A DNA stretch of 64,000 bases from Nitrospirillum sp034427435 (lineage in GTDB: Bacteria > Pseudomonadota > Alphaproteobacteria > Azospirillales > Azospirillaceae): contig NZ_JAXQNP010000004.1 of assembly GCF_034427435.1 (NCBI RefSeq), forward strand, positions 992,001 through 1,056,000, written 5' to 3'. Under the pieces are notes generated by a model that made no database searches, had not been told where the DNA came from, and saw only the letters and a program-made list of their open reading frames with translations. Every line of letters begins with the position of its first letter. Position 1 is the first letter of the stretch. Of this stretch, positions 1 to 9,399 are shown piece after piece. The translations under genes were made by a program, and so were the position numbers.

Positions 1-1377
1 TCCCTGGCGCCGGACTACACCCGGCCGCAAAGCCCCGTTCCCAACGCCTGGCCCACCGGCCAGGCGTATGAACCGGCGGATGCGCCCGGCAAGGCCTCGC
101 CCCTGCAGGGTCCCGACAGCTGGAAGGCCGTGTTCCGCGGCCCCCGGCTGCAGGCCCTGATCGCCAAGTCGCTGGAGAACAACCGCGACCTGCGCGTGGC
201 CCTGCTGAATATCGGGGTGGCGCGAGCGACATACCGGGTGCAGGACGCGGCCACGCTGCCGACGCTCAACGCCGGCGGCGGCACCACCCGGTCTCGCACC
301 CCGGCCTCGCAAAGCCTGACCGGCAGGCCGGTCACGGCCAACAGCAGCCAGGCGCAGGTCAGCGTGACCTCGTACGAGCTGGACCTGTTCGGCCGGGTCC
401 ACAGCCTGTCGCAGCAGGCACTGGAACAGTACCTGGCGACGGCGGAGGCCACGGCCACCACCCGCCTGTCCCTGATCGCGGAGGTGGCGAACGCCTACCT
501 GACCCTGGTGTCGGACCGCCAGTTGCTGGCCCTGACGCAGGATACCCTGCGCACCCAGGAGGCGACGTACGAGCGCAACAAGCGCATGTTCGAGCGGGGT
601 AGCAGTTCCGCCCTGGACCTGGCGCAGTCGCAGACCTCCGTCGACACCGCCCGCGCCAACCTGGAGCAATACACCCGCCAGGTGGCGCAGGACCGCAACG
701 CCCTGGAACTGCTGGTCGGGGCGCCCCTGACCGACGGGGAGATCGAGGGCGCCAGCCTGGACGACCAGGACGTGCTGGGCGACCTGCCGGCCGGTCTGCC
801 GTCCGACCTGGTGCTGCGCCGGCCGGACATCCGCGAGGCCGAGCACACGCTGAAGGCGGCCAACGCCAACATCGGCGCCGCCCGCGCCGCCTTCTTCCCC
901 CAGATCACGCTGACCGGCAGCTACGGCACCGCCAGCGCCGGGCTGACCGACCTGTTCGCCGCGGGCAGCAGCGCCTGGAGCTTCGGCCCCAGCATCAGCG
1001 TGCCCATCTTCGACAACGGGAAGAACCAGGCCAACCTGGACTCCGCCAAGGCCACCCGCGACATCGACGTGGCCAATTATGAGAAGGCGGTGCAGACCGC
1101 CTTCCGCGAGGTGGCGGACGCCCTGGCCGCGCGCGGCACCCTGGACCGCCAGTTGACGGCCCAGACCTCGCTGGTGAAGTCCACCCAGCTGACCTACGAC
1201 CTGTCGAACAAGCGCTATGAACGGGGCGTCGACAGCTTCCTGACCTTGCTGGACGCCCAGCGCAGCCTGTACAGCGCCCAGCAGAACCGCATTTCCGTGC
1301 AGCTATCGCTGCTGGAAAACCGGGTCACCCTGTTCAAGGTGCTGGGCGGGTCGGAGACGGTACCGACAGTGGAGTGA
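1..1377 (+). CDS. RND efflux outer-membrane factor (NodT/OprM type), 5' truncated
   Basis: This is the outer-membrane channel component of a tripartite RND efflux pump. The reading frame is open from base 1, so the start, the signal peptide and the probable lipobox lie outside the window. The first visible residues (LAPDYTRP) match the stretch that usually follows the lipidated cysteine in this family. Two outer-membrane-efflux repeats are visible, the first with YELDLFGRV and the second with SWSFGPSISVPIFDNG, separated by LPSDLVLRRPDIREAEH, a hallmark of the family. The position as last gene of its unit suggests that the membrane fusion protein and RND pump lie upstream, outside the window. 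Substrate cannot be told from this component. Confidence 0.93.
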   Translation, partial: SLAPDYTRPQSPVPNAWPTGQAYEPADAPGKASPLQGPDSWKAVFRGPRLQALIAKSLENNRDLRVALLNIGVARATYRVQDAATLPTLNAGGGTTRSRTPASQSLTGRPVTANSSQAQVSVTSYELDLFGRVHSLSQQALEQYLATAEATATTRLSLIAEVANAYLTLVSDRQLLALTQDTLRTQEATYERNKRMFERGSSSALDLAQSQTSVDTARANLEQYTRQVAQDRNALELLVGAPLTDGEIEGASLDDQDVLGDLPAGLPSDLVLRRPDIREAEHTLKAANANIGAARAAFFPQITLTGSYGTASAGLTDLFAAGSSAWSFGPSISVPIFDNGKNQANLDSAKATRDIDVANYEKAVQTAFREVADALAARGTLDRQLTAQTSLVKSTQLTYDLSNKRYERGVDSFLTLLDAQRSLYSAQQNRISVQLSLLENRVTLFKVLGGSETVPTVE

Positions 1378-1434
1378 GGGGCCTTTCCCCCACCCCAGGA
1401 GGGCCGCTTCCCCCGGCGGTAGCCCTGCACCAAG

Positions 1435-1471
1435 ACGCGCTGATCCTCATCCCTGGTGGTGATCAGCGCGT
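1435..1471. terminator. Hairpin between convergent genes
   Basis: A perfect 11-bp inverted repeat (ACGCGCTGATC, 1435-1445, and its complement, 1461-1471) encloses a 15-nt loop. It lies between the convergent efflux gene and the GT2 gene. There is no T run on either side, so it is a probable but not classical terminator. Confidence 0.5.
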
Positions 1472-1512
1472 TCAAGGGACCGGGTTGCCAACACCACCCA
1501 GGACGTTTGGCG

Positions 1513-2538
1513 TTACCTGGAAATAGAATCAGCCGCCGGCAGGGTGGAAGAACGCAGCCGAGACAACAGGGGATGCAGAGCAGTCGATGGGGTGCGGCCG
1601 ATATCGTAACTGGTGAAGGCGACAAGCAGCTGGGCGCCGAAAATGACCGGCAAGGCGGAGAACATGACCTGGCCCGCGGTGGCGGCGCGATTTATAATTA
1701 TGCCGTGTACCCAGAAGAATGTTCCTAGCGTACCCCCACCTAATAGCAACAAAAGCCCCAGGACCAGATAAACTGAGCCGACAGAAAAATCCCTAAGAAA
1801 ATAGTTGTAAATTATTCTCTTAAAAGAATTCCGCATATTTTTTACAAAAAAAGGAAACAGGACGGAGGTTATCTTGAGATTGGAAACCTCATCCCCATAA
1901 ATAGCGGCCATTGGAATATCAACGACCCGCGCTGAGATAGTACCCAAGCGGAAAAGCAGGTCGGACTCGAAAAAATAACGACGACTTAGCTTCCGTAGTG
2001 GGATACGCTCCAGAACACGGGCATGAACCGCAGTATAGCCGTTCGTGGGATCGAAGATATTCCAATAGCCCGTGGACACTTTAGTAAGAAACGAAAGTCC
2101 AGCGTTCCCGACAAGACGGGCTACCGGCATGCTGCTGACGTCCTCGATATTGGAAAAGCGATTCCCCTTGGCATAGTCGGCCATACCGCCGACGATGGGT
2201 GCGATCAGGTAGGGAATGGCCTGTGGATCCATCTGGCCATCGCTATCGATCTTCACGATGATATCCGCTCCATCGGCAAGCGCCGCCTCATAGCCCGTGC
2301 ACATGGCCCCACCCACACCCGTGTTCGCGGTGTGGTAAATGACCCGCACACGGGAATCGGTCATGTTCGCTTCAATATGTCGGCCAGTCGCTTCCGGGCA
2401 TGCGTCATCAACGCAGTAGATGCGATTAACGATAGCGGGCATGGCGCTCAGAACGCCGAGAACATGCTCCTTGGCCTTGTAGCAAGGAAGAACGGCAGCT
2501 ACGGTTAACGGGGATGGCATCAAGGACGACGTATCCAT
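1513..2538 (-). CDS. GT2 glycosyltransferase, polyprenyl-phosphate sugar synthase type
   Basis: This is a family 2 glycosyltransferase of the dolichyl/undecaprenyl-phosphate sugar synthase type. The GT-A domain starts with AAVLPCYKAKEHV and has a CVDDA motif and the metal-binding IVKIDSDGQMDP. Two hydrophobic segments near the C terminus (VYLVLGLLLLLGGG and a later VIFGAQLLVAF) anchor it in the inner membrane, as in ArnC or GtrB. It probably moves a sugar from a nucleotide donor to undecaprenyl phosphate. The start at 2538 is chosen for a GGAAGG-AAAGGA ribosome site just upstream. An ATG at 2562 that overlaps the stop of the upstream gene (ATGA) is the alternative. It is the last gene of a three-gene unit with the GT-C protein and the SMR-type protein. 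Donor sugar unknown. Confidence 0.85.
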   Translation of the reverse strand: MDTSSLMPSPLTVAAVLPCYKAKEHVLGVLSAMPAIVNRIYCVDDACPEATGRHIEANMTDSRVRVIYHTANTGVGGAMCTGYEAALADGADIIVKIDSDGQMDPQAIPYLIAPIVGGMADYAKGNRFSNIEDVSSMPVARLVGNAGLSFLTKVSTGYWNIFDPTNGYTAVHARVLERIPLRKLSRRYFFESDLLFRLGTISARVVDIPMAAIYGDEVSNLKITSVLFPFFVKNMRNSFKRIIYNYFLRDFSVGSVYLVLGLLLLLGGGTLGTFFWVHGIIINRAATAGQVMFSALPVIFGAQLLVAFTSYDIGRTPSTALHPLLSRLRSSTLPAADSISR

Positions 2539-2558
2539 AAGTCCTTTCCTTCCGACAC

Positions 2559-4157
2559 TCATGGCTTGTCGGCGGGTTGGCCACACTTCCCGTAAACACG
2601 GAAAGAGCCATTCTCATAAGCTAGGCATACGCTGGTGTCGGCAGCAGATCGCTTGGTCGATTCCAAGTCAGGATTGTTCTTTTCCCCAGACATGACCACA
2701 AAATACTTAGCGGATGACATATTGATAAAATCCACAAGCGGCTTTTGATCCTGCCAAGCCCCGGCGTAACATGTACGGCGACTAGTCAGGTACATCATCG
2801 CTCGCGGCTTGAAGGAACAAATAGAGTCTTCCTGCGTCGTGTTCCGGTCAAGCCAAGCAACCAAATCTTTCACGTCCGGCTTATCGATCTCATTATAATC
2901 CGTATGGCGGTTGTTATAAACTTCGTTCGCCCCATGCCAAATAATGGGGGTGAGGGCCAAGACGGCGGCAGCAGATGGGGCAAGCAAGGCGACGCCTGGG
3001 ACCCGAATGACAACCGGCCAGCGGCGCAGCAAAGCCTTGGTGCCAGCCTCCAGGCAATAGGCGACGTGAAGGAAGAGCAGCGGCAGCAGCGGCAGCAAAT
3101 ACCGAGGACCACCACCCCACGGAGTTAGGATCATCAGGCCGAAGTGGGCGAGCATGAACCATTCCACCGGGGCGGCACCGCGTTGGCGTAGCAGAACCCA
3201 AATGGCACTGGTGAACCCCACAATCGTCAGCGTATTGGCGACCCACGCCGCGCCACTGAACCACAGCAGCAGCACCCGCATGTCGCCCAGTTCACGCTGC
3301 AGGCCGGCCCACAAGAAACTGGCGATGCCGACGACGATGCTGTCGTAGCCCTTGAGATACCGAAGAAAATTGCTGACGAAGTCGCCTGAGGACGCATTCC
3401 ACGCCAGGTAGTAATAAGTGATCGAAACAAGACTGATCGCCAGCGCCAACGCCACTGGCCGGGACGAACCGCGGGTTCGCCCGACAATAAGGGCGGCAAA
3501 CAGGCCAGCCACAGTAGCCACAGCAATGGTCATACCGGCGGGCTTTAGCATCAGGGCGGCCAGGACCAGCAAGCCGGGCCAGGGCGTCGCCCAATGACTT
3601 AGCGGCTTATCCCTTTCGCCATCACCCCGATCCAGCGAACATAGACGGTTGGTGGCGACCAACGAGAGGGCGATGACGGCGGAGAAGGGCGTGTCAGGAA
3701 TGAGGGACTGCTGAATAAAAAATACTGCCTCGTTCGCTACGGTGGCGACACAAACCAATACGGCCGCCAGTGGCGAAACATAGTGACGGGCCAGGAAATA
3801 GGCTGCGATACCAAACATCCCAACGAATGCCGACTGTACCATTTTCATGTTCTGGAAATCCCAGCCATGAAAAGGTGACAATATGGCGAACAGGAACGGA
3901 AAACCCGGCGGCACCTGGATCTGGGAGTTCAAATAATTAATAGGCCGATCGTTCCATATATTAGAAGCATATTGGAGATATAGGCCAAAATCGTCACCCC
4001 AGTCGTGACCCGGCATTTGCAAACGCGCATAGACAAACGCGACAAACAATGATGAAAATACAGCAATAATCGCGCCAGAACGCCCCAATATAGACACCAC
4101 CACCCCCTCGATTTCAAGCGACACAATTCTTCGGACAGATCTACGCTCGGAACGCAA
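2559..4157 (-). CDS. GT-C (family 39/ArnT-like) membrane glycosyltransferase
   Basis: This is a 532-residue polytopic membrane protein with the layout of a GT-C glycosyltransferase. It has an N-terminal membrane segment, an acidic motif in the first periplasmic loop (GHDWGDDFGLY), a run of about ten hydrophobic segments, and a soluble C-terminal part of about 130 residues. Enzymes of this type take a sugar from a polyprenyl-phosphate carrier on the periplasmic side and transfer it to lipid A, O-antigen or protein. The gene overlaps the SMR-type gene by 17 bp and runs straight into the GT2 gene, so the three are probably co-translated as one lipid-linked sugar pathway. The acceptor is not known. 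Confidence 0.8.
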   Translation of the reverse strand: MRSERRSVRRIVSLEIEGVVVSILGRSGAIIAVFSSLFVAFVYARLQMPGHDWGDDFGLYLQYASNIWNDRPINYLNSQIQVPPGFPFLFAILSPFHGWDFQNMKMVQSAFVGMFGIAAYFLARHYVSPLAAVLVCVATVANEAVFFIQQSLIPDTPFSAVIALSLVATNRLCSLDRGDGERDKPLSHWATPWPGLLVLAALMLKPAGMTIAVATVAGLFAALIVGRTRGSSRPVALALAISLVSITYYYLAWNASSGDFVSNFLRYLKGYDSIVVGIASFLWAGLQRELGDMRVLLLWFSGAAWVANTLTIVGFTSAIWVLLRQRGAAPVEWFMLAHFGLMILTPWGGGPRYLLPLLPLLFLHVAYCLEAGTKALLRRWPVVIRVPGVALLAPSAAAVLALTPIIWHGANEVYNNRHTDYNEIDKPDVKDLVAWLDRNTTQEDSICSFKPRAMMYLTSRRTCYAGAWQDQKPLVDFINMSSAKYFVVMSGEKNNPDLESTKRSAADTSVCLAYENGSFRVYGKCGQPADKP

Positions 4158-4494
4158 TAAAGAATCCTATTATTATAAAGCTCGCCCCGATAATATACTG
4201 CAACGTCATCTTCTCCCCGAAAATAATGTAGCCAGCGGCGGGCACCAGCGCCGATCCGAGAAGGGAGAAGATATAGGCCCGGCTGAGCGGCAAGACCGTC
4301 AAGATGCGGTACCACAACACGGCGGTCGCCCCATAAAAGGCGAATGCCGCAATTAGGAGCGGGTTGCGCACAACATCAAGAATGGAAAAGCCACCGTTGG
4401 CCTGCCCATGACGGGCCGCCATCTTGAAAAGAATTTGGCCCGCTGGCAGACACAAAGAGAAAATAATACATAGAATTAAGTCAAAACGGCCCAC
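4141..4494 (-). CDS. SMR/EamA-type small membrane protein, ArnE/ArnF-like flippase subunit
   Basis: The 117-residue protein has four hydrophobic segments and the look of a half-size EamA or small multidrug resistance protein. GSALVPAAGYIIFGEKMT followed by a last membrane helix (IIGASFIIIGFFIA) is typical of this superfamily. Members next to GT2 and GT-C genes, such as ArnE and ArnF, move an undecaprenyl-phosphate sugar from the cytoplasmic to the periplasmic face. The same job is inferred here from the neighbours, because length and fold alone would also fit a drug exporter. It is the first gene of the unit. Confidence 0.75.
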   Translation of the reverse strand: MGRFDLILCIIFSLCLPAGQILFKMAARHGQANGGFSILDVVRNPLLIAAFAFYGATAVLWYRILTVLPLSRAYIFSLLGSALVPAAGYIIFGEKMTLQYIIGASFIIIGFFIAFRA

Positions 4495-4829
4495 TGCAAC
4501 CCCCCACAGGACACCGATCCACGCGCCCTCTAGGGCAAGAAGGACACGCCGTTCCTTGACACACTATGCACGTCCCACCAAGCGCAAACTGCTACTGTCA
4601 CGCCCACCGTTTTAGCCTCAAGGCTTCATCCATCGCCATAGCGTTGACCCCAGGGCTTATTGTACCGTGGCCGCGCTTGTTCGGGGGGCTGCGCCTGTTC
4701 GGGGGTAAGGGTAAGTTGACTTCCATACCAAGGATATGACCCAGCCTCACAGCTGCCAGCCATGGCGTGATGCAATCATATGCCTGCGGATGAGCGCGGC
4801 CCGCCATGTTTGCGTGTCAGGAGACTATT
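4495..4829. other. Divergent intergenic region
   Basis: The 335 bp separate the minus-strand lipid-linked sugar unit from the plus-strand membrane protein and must hold both promoters. TTGACA (4556-4561) and TTGACT (4716-4721) occur on the plus strand, but neither has a good -10 at the usual spacing. No gene was recognised. The only clear signal is the ribosome site CAGGAGA at 4818-4824, which favours the TTG start at 4830. Confidence 0.4.
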
Positions 4830-6638
4830 TTGTCCCAAAATAAAGAAAACATTCCTTTTCCAGCAACGGTGGCGGCGTTTTCCCATGCTCTGGTAGCACT
4901 AGCAGGCGCATTGGCAGTTGCAACGTTAGTATGGGAGTATCATCATCACTTCGCCACGCCGATATATGATGATATCCACGACAAGCTGCGTCTGCATGCA
5001 AGCCTCGGCGGGGTGTATCAGCTTTTGAGCTTTTTGGTCACGCTGCATAATGAGCATCGAATATTAACGACCCGCATTATCACAATTATCGACGAATTCG
5101 CGTTCTCTGGCCAAGAGATTTTCCAAATCGCGGTAACCAACCTGCTGCAGGTTCTGGGTGCGGTCCTGGTTTACCGGCATGCCTTCGCGCCTACTGCGGG
5201 AAACGTGCCGTCGCAAGCCGACTCTCTCAGCCACCGGGCCTGTCTTTTTGCCCTTTCCTTACTGTTATTCATAAATCCCGATTTCCTGTACACTCTGGTG
5301 GTTCCGTTCCAGATCCAGCACACCATCATGGCGGTGCTGCTGTTGGTGGCCGCCGCCTTGATCAGCCGGGATTTGTCGCCGGATAAACGCGTGCGTGACC
5401 TCGCGTCATATTGGACCAGCTTGGTGGTCCTCGCTGTGGTCGGCACCTTCACCCTCGGCAACGCCCCCATCATCCTGCTAGCTGCCGCCTCGGCGGCCAT
5501 CGTCCTGCGCTGCCGGCTTGAGGTGATCGCGACGTCAGGCGTTCTTGCCCTGGTCCATACCGGCATCGTCCTTAAGACAACGCCCGTGGCATCCGTGGCG
5601 GCGGGCCAATCCATCGTGCAGATTGCCAAGTTCGCGCTGCTTTATTGGGGATCTCCCCTGTTTCGCTACGATCCCTGGCCCAGCACCTTCGTGACCTGGG
5701 ACTGGCCCGTCTACTCCGCCGCCATCCTGGGTGCTCTGGTCTTCGGCGTTGCCGTCACCTTTGCCGCCGCTCGATTCATGAAACCCGGCCTGGGCGGCCG
5801 GGTCGCCCTTTATGGTTTCGTCGTTCTGGCAGCCATCGTGGCCACCGGCCTCGCAGCCGCACTTTCCCGGGCGCAGTACGGCATTTTGGAAGGGGGCAAC
5901 AAGAAGTACGCGTCCTTCGCTATCCTAGGATGGGTCGGCGCCCTGGCCGTGCTATTCGGGGTGCTGCGGGAGCAGCGTTGGAGTTACCGTCGCTGGGAGC
6001 AGGCGAGCGCCACCGCCATTCTGGCAGCCATCGTGATGTTCAGCGGCGTTGCCTACGGTCGTGAAACCCGTATTTGGCAAAAAATGATCGACCTGAACTG
6101 GGAAGCGGGCTTGGCCGGGTTCCTCAAGATAAACGACCGTGAGCATCTGCATTACATATATTGGGACGACAGCGGCATCCGCGATTATTTTGACTACATC
6201 GAGCGGAATAATCAGGGCGTGTATGCCCACTTCCCCTTCCGCTGGGGTGATGACGCCCAGGCCTTCCTGGCCCGCCGCAAGGAGGTAATTTGCCGTGGCG
6301 GAGTGCAGTCATTGGACGCCGTGCCAATGGCGGAGCGTGCCCCGGTCTTCGATGCCCCCGGTGAACCGATAACCGTCTCCGGCTGGGCCTGGATGACGGA
6401 GGAGCATGCGCCTCCCGCCATGGTCCTTGTCGTCGACCACCAGAATCGCATCATCGGCGCGGCCGTCATGAGCCGAACCGCCCCCTTGGCGGAAGAGTAC
6501 ATGGGCCAGAAGTTCGATGAGAATTTGGGGTGGCGCGGATTCGGTCGTGCCACCGATTTCTCGGGCTTCACCTTCTTCGCCGTGTCCAGCGACGGCAAGA
6601 GGTTCTGCAATCTCGGCGGACCGGGAACGGTCCGTTAA
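4830..6638 (+). CDS. Large polytopic membrane protein of unknown function
   Basis: About 600 residues with roughly ten hydrophobic segments, followed by a soluble C-terminal domain of about 170 residues that ends near SGFTFFAVSSDG. The N-terminal half has a conserved-looking loop rich in His and Asp (WEYHHHFATPIYDDIHDK) after the first membrane helix. This recalls the first periplasmic loop of GT-C glycosyltransferases, but no diagnostic motif was recognised. The TTG at 4830 has AGGAGA five bases upstream, while the ATG at 4806 has no visible ribosome site, so a TTG start is preferred. The gene diverges from the lipid-linked sugar unit, which suggests a related role in envelope glycan or lipid modification. 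No function is assigned. Confidence 0.7.
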   Translation: MSQNKENIPFPATVAAFSHALVALAGALAVATLVWEYHHHFATPIYDDIHDKLRLHASLGGVYQLLSFLVTLHNEHRILTTRIITIIDEFAFSGQEIFQIAVTNLLQVLGAVLVYRHAFAPTAGNVPSQADSLSHRACLFALSLLLFINPDFLYTLVVPFQIQHTIMAVLLLVAAALISRDLSPDKRVRDLASYWTSLVVLAVVGTFTLGNAPIILLAAASAAIVLRCRLEVIATSGVLALVHTGIVLKTTPVASVAAGQSIVQIAKFALLYWGSPLFRYDPWPSTFVTWDWPVYSAAILGALVFGVAVTFAAARFMKPGLGGRVALYGFVVLAAIVATGLAAALSRAQYGILEGGNKKYASFAILGWVGALAVLFGVLREQRWSYRRWEQASATAILAAIVMFSGVAYGRETRIWQKMIDLNWEAGLAGFLKINDREHLHYIYWDDSGIRDYFDYIERNNQGVYAHFPFRWGDDAQAFLARRKEVICRGGVQSLDAVPMAERAPVFDAPGEPITVSGWAWMTEEHAPPAMVLVVDHQNRIIGAAVMSRTAPLAEEYMGQKFDENLGWRGFGRATDFSGFTFFAVSSDGKRFCNLGGPGTVR

Positions 6639-6640
6639 AA

Positions 6641-6674
6641 AGGGGCGGCGCCCAGCCCAAGCCGGGCGCCCTTT
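6641..6674. terminator. Hairpin terminator between convergent genes
   Basis: GGCGCCC (6647-6653) pairs with GGGCGCC (6664-6670) around a 10-nt loop, with an A-rich run before and CTTT after. It serves the upstream membrane-protein gene and possibly also the convergent DUF885 gene. Confidence 0.6.
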
Positions 6675-6680
6675 CCCGAT

Positions 6681-8528
6681 TTACGCCGCCTTACGGGCTT
6701 TGATGTAGTCCTGGATGACCAGGGACAGCACGTCCAGCGGCATGCTGCCGGAGGACAGGCCGGCGTGGTGGAACTCGCGGATGTCGAACTTCGGCCCCAG
6801 TTCCTTTTTCGCCTGGTCGCGCAGGCGCCCCCACACGGTGTGCCCGATCTTGTAGCTGCAGGCCTGGCCCGGCCAGGCGCAGTAGCGGTCGGTCTCCCGC
6901 GTCATGGCGCTCTCGGTGTCGCCCGTCAGCTCCACCATGTAACGCACAGCCTTTTCGCGGCTCCACCGCTTGTGGTGCATGCCGGTGTCGATGACGCAGC
7001 GGCCGGCGCGGAACAGCAGGAACTTGAGATAGCCGACACGGCCCATGGGCTCCTTCTCGTACATGCCCATCTCATCGGCCAGTTGTTCGGCATACAGGGC
7101 CCAACCCTCGCCATAGCCGGAGAAGAACATGTTGGAGCGGTAGCGGGGGATGCCCGCCGTCTCTTGCGCCAAGGCCACCTGCAGGTGATGGCCGGGGATG
7201 CCCTCGTGATACAGCGTGGTGGGAAGCGCCCATTTGGGCCATTCGCCGGTGTCGTGCAGATTGAAATAGATGGCGGCCGGCCGGGTGCCGTCCAGCGAGG
7301 GCGACTGGTAATAGGCCAGTGGCGCGCCGGCATCGATCTGCGGCGGCACCGGCTTCACCTCCGCCCTGGCCTTGGGCAGGGTTGAGAAGTATCGCGGCAG
7401 ATGGCCGACCACATCGGCCAGACGCACACCCAGGTCGGCGATGAGCTGGGCCTTCCCCTCTTCCGTCTTGGGATAGAAGGAGGCGGGGTCCTGGTACAGG
7501 GCCTTGATGCGCTGGCCCACCGTGCCCTGGGTCAGGCCCTGCGCCTTCAGCACGGCATCCAGGCGGGCGGTGATCTCGCGCCCCTGGTCCAGGCCGATCT
7601 TATGCACCTCCTCCGGCGACAGGGTGGTGGTGGTGTTGGCGCGCAGGCCGTCGACATACCAGGCGTCGCCGTCCCTCACATGCCAGACACCGGCGTCGTG
7701 CGTCGCCTGACGCCGCGCCCCTTCCACCGCCGCGATCTGGCGGTCCAGGGCCGGAAGCACCTTGGACGTGTAGATGCCGGCGGCGCGCGCGGCCCAATCA
7801 CCCTCGATGCCCTTGGCCTTGGCCCGGCGCGCCACGGACGCCACCAGGTCCGACGTGTCCGCATCAACACGCAGGGCGCGCATCTGGGTCAGCGTGGTGT
7901 CCAGCAGGAAATCCGGCGCCACCACGCCAACGCCCCGGTCGTGCTCCAGGCGCTCGGTATCCTGGTCCAGCGCGGTGGCGAAGGCCTCCAGCCGCGACAG
8001 GTAGGCCTCGGCGTCGTCCTTGCCGTTGATGGGGTGCTTGGTATCCAGGAAGGTGGGGGTGGATTGATAGCAGCCGGTCAGCTGGCTGATGGCGTAGGGG
8101 GAGCGTTCTCCCGGCCGGCCGAAGTCGAAACGCTTGTAGGTTTCCAGGCGGTTGGACAGGACATAGGCGACGCAATCGTAATTGACGGCGTCGATGCCCC
8201 CCAGGGCGCGACGGTCGATGCTGGCCAGGCGGCGCATCTGGCTGGCGGTGGCCTCTCGCTCCGTGGCCAGGCCGGTGGCGGAACGGTCGGCCAGGCGGCC
8301 GCGCAGGGCAGACAACTCCCCGGTATCCAGGCCCAGGTTGGTCGCCGCCTCGGGCCGGCGCCGCAAATCCTCCTGGAAAAAGGTTTCCAGCAAGGCAGTC
8401 AGCGAAGCGCCGGCGCCACTGGCGGCCCCCGGGACGGGGCCGGCCGCCCCTTGCGCCCATGCGGGCAGGGCGGATGATACGGCAACGGCGGCGGTACCGC
8501 CGGCCAGGAATTGACGACGATCGATCAT
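6681..8528 (-). CDS. Secreted DUF885 family metallopeptidase-like protein
   Basis: This 615-residue protein belongs to the DUF885 family, often annotated as a secreted zinc hydrolase. The N terminus has a twin-arginine-like signal (MIDRRQFLAGG, then AVSSALPAWAQG), and the same frame continues upstream only as unlikely sequence. Near residue 400 lies the family motif LYHEGIPGHHLQ, with His-Glu and two later His that could bind zinc. The later GEGWALYAEQLADEMG is also typical of the family. A GGGAGAG ribosome site precedes the ATG at 8528. It diverges from a TetR regulator across 181 bp, which makes that regulator a candidate controller. Substrate unknown; peptidase activity is inferred from the motif. 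Confidence 0.85.
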   Translation of the reverse strand: MIDRRQFLAGGTAAVAVSSALPAWAQGAAGPVPGAASGAGASLTALLETFFQEDLRRRPEAATNLGLDTGELSALRGRLADRSATGLATEREATASQMRRLASIDRRALGGIDAVNYDCVAYVLSNRLETYKRFDFGRPGERSPYAISQLTGCYQSTPTFLDTKHPINGKDDAEAYLSRLEAFATALDQDTERLEHDRGVGVVAPDFLLDTTLTQMRALRVDADTSDLVASVARRAKAKGIEGDWAARAAGIYTSKVLPALDRQIAAVEGARRQATHDAGVWHVRDGDAWYVDGLRANTTTTLSPEEVHKIGLDQGREITARLDAVLKAQGLTQGTVGQRIKALYQDPASFYPKTEEGKAQLIADLGVRLADVVGHLPRYFSTLPKARAEVKPVPPQIDAGAPLAYYQSPSLDGTRPAAIYFNLHDTGEWPKWALPTTLYHEGIPGHHLQVALAQETAGIPRYRSNMFFSGYGEGWALYAEQLADEMGMYEKEPMGRVGYLKFLLFRAGRCVIDTGMHHKRWSREKAVRYMVELTGDTESAMTRETDRYCAWPGQACSYKIGHTVWGRLRDQAKKELGPKFDIREFHHAGLSSGSMPLDVLSLVIQDYIKARKAA

Positions 8529-8709
8529 GAAGCTCTCCCAACTGACGAACCTTGTTTTGCGGGAGAGTATGCGCAAAATTTTGAGGGATGAAAGCCGCTC
8601 CGCCACCAAGGCTTGAATGGGCTTCCGCCGCCCCCTAGAGTGCGGCTGCGCGTTTCCCTGCTCCTCCCAATGAAAATCCGGCATCCAAGGCCGCAGCCCA
8701 GGACAAGCA

Positions 8710-9399
8710 ATGTCGTCCCGCTCTATCGACGCGACACCCATGCCGGATCTCAGCAAAAAGCAGACACCGGTCCAGAAACGGTCCATCGATACAGTGGAGA
8801 CGATCTTGTCCGCCGCCGCCCTGCTGTTGGGGGAAGTCGGCATCGAACGGCTGTCCACCAACCTGATCTGCGCCCGCGCCGGCCTGACGCCGCCCGCGCT
8901 GTACCGTTATTTCCCCAACAAGTACGCCGTGCTGAAGGAACTGGGCGTCCGGATGATGGAGCGGATGAACGCGGCCTATCTGACCTGGGTGAAGGCCAGC
9001 CACCCGATGCCGGCGCGGGACACGCCGGAGCAACAAGCCGACCGCCTGCGCCAGATTCAAGAGGTCACCAACGACATCGCACGGAATTGCCTGGGCGGCG
9101 TTTGGATCCTGCGGGCGCTGCGCGCCGTGCCGGCCCTGCAGCAACTGCGCCTGGAATCCCATAATTTCGTGGCCGAGCGGTCGTTCCAGGAAATTCGCGC
9201 CCATTACCCGCACACCAGCGACGCGGAGCTGCGCCTCGCCACCCGCTTGGCAGTCGAGGTCATGTACAGCGCCACGGAAATGGTGTTCGACGAACCCGGC
9301 CTGGACGACAACCTGATCAACCAGGAAATCGCGGACATGGTGGTCCGCTACTTCGCCAAATTCGCCGAGCGCGAGACGGCGCTGACCCAGGCCGATTGA
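8710..9399 (+). CDS. TetR/AcrR family transcriptional regulator
   Basis: A 229-residue TetR-type repressor. The helix-turn-helix sits near residues 25-75: VETILSAAALLLGEVG, then LSTNLICARAGLTPPALY and RYFPNKYAVLKEL. The remainder is a helical ligand-binding domain with no recognisable specificity. A second ATG at 8740 would remove ten residues. It faces away from the DUF885 gene, so it probably regulates itself and that gene; the TonB receptor downstream is another possible target. The ligand cannot be predicted. Confidence 0.88.
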   Translation: MSSRSIDATPMPDLSKKQTPVQKRSIDTVETILSAAALLLGEVGIERLSTNLICARAGLTPPALYRYFPNKYAVLKELGVRMMERMNAAYLTWVKASHPMPARDTPEQQADRLRQIQEVTNDIARNCLGGVWILRALRAVPALQQLRLESHNFVAERSFQEIRAHYPHTSDAELRLATRLAVEVMYSATEMVFDEPGLDDNLINQEIADMVVRYFAKFAERETALTQAD

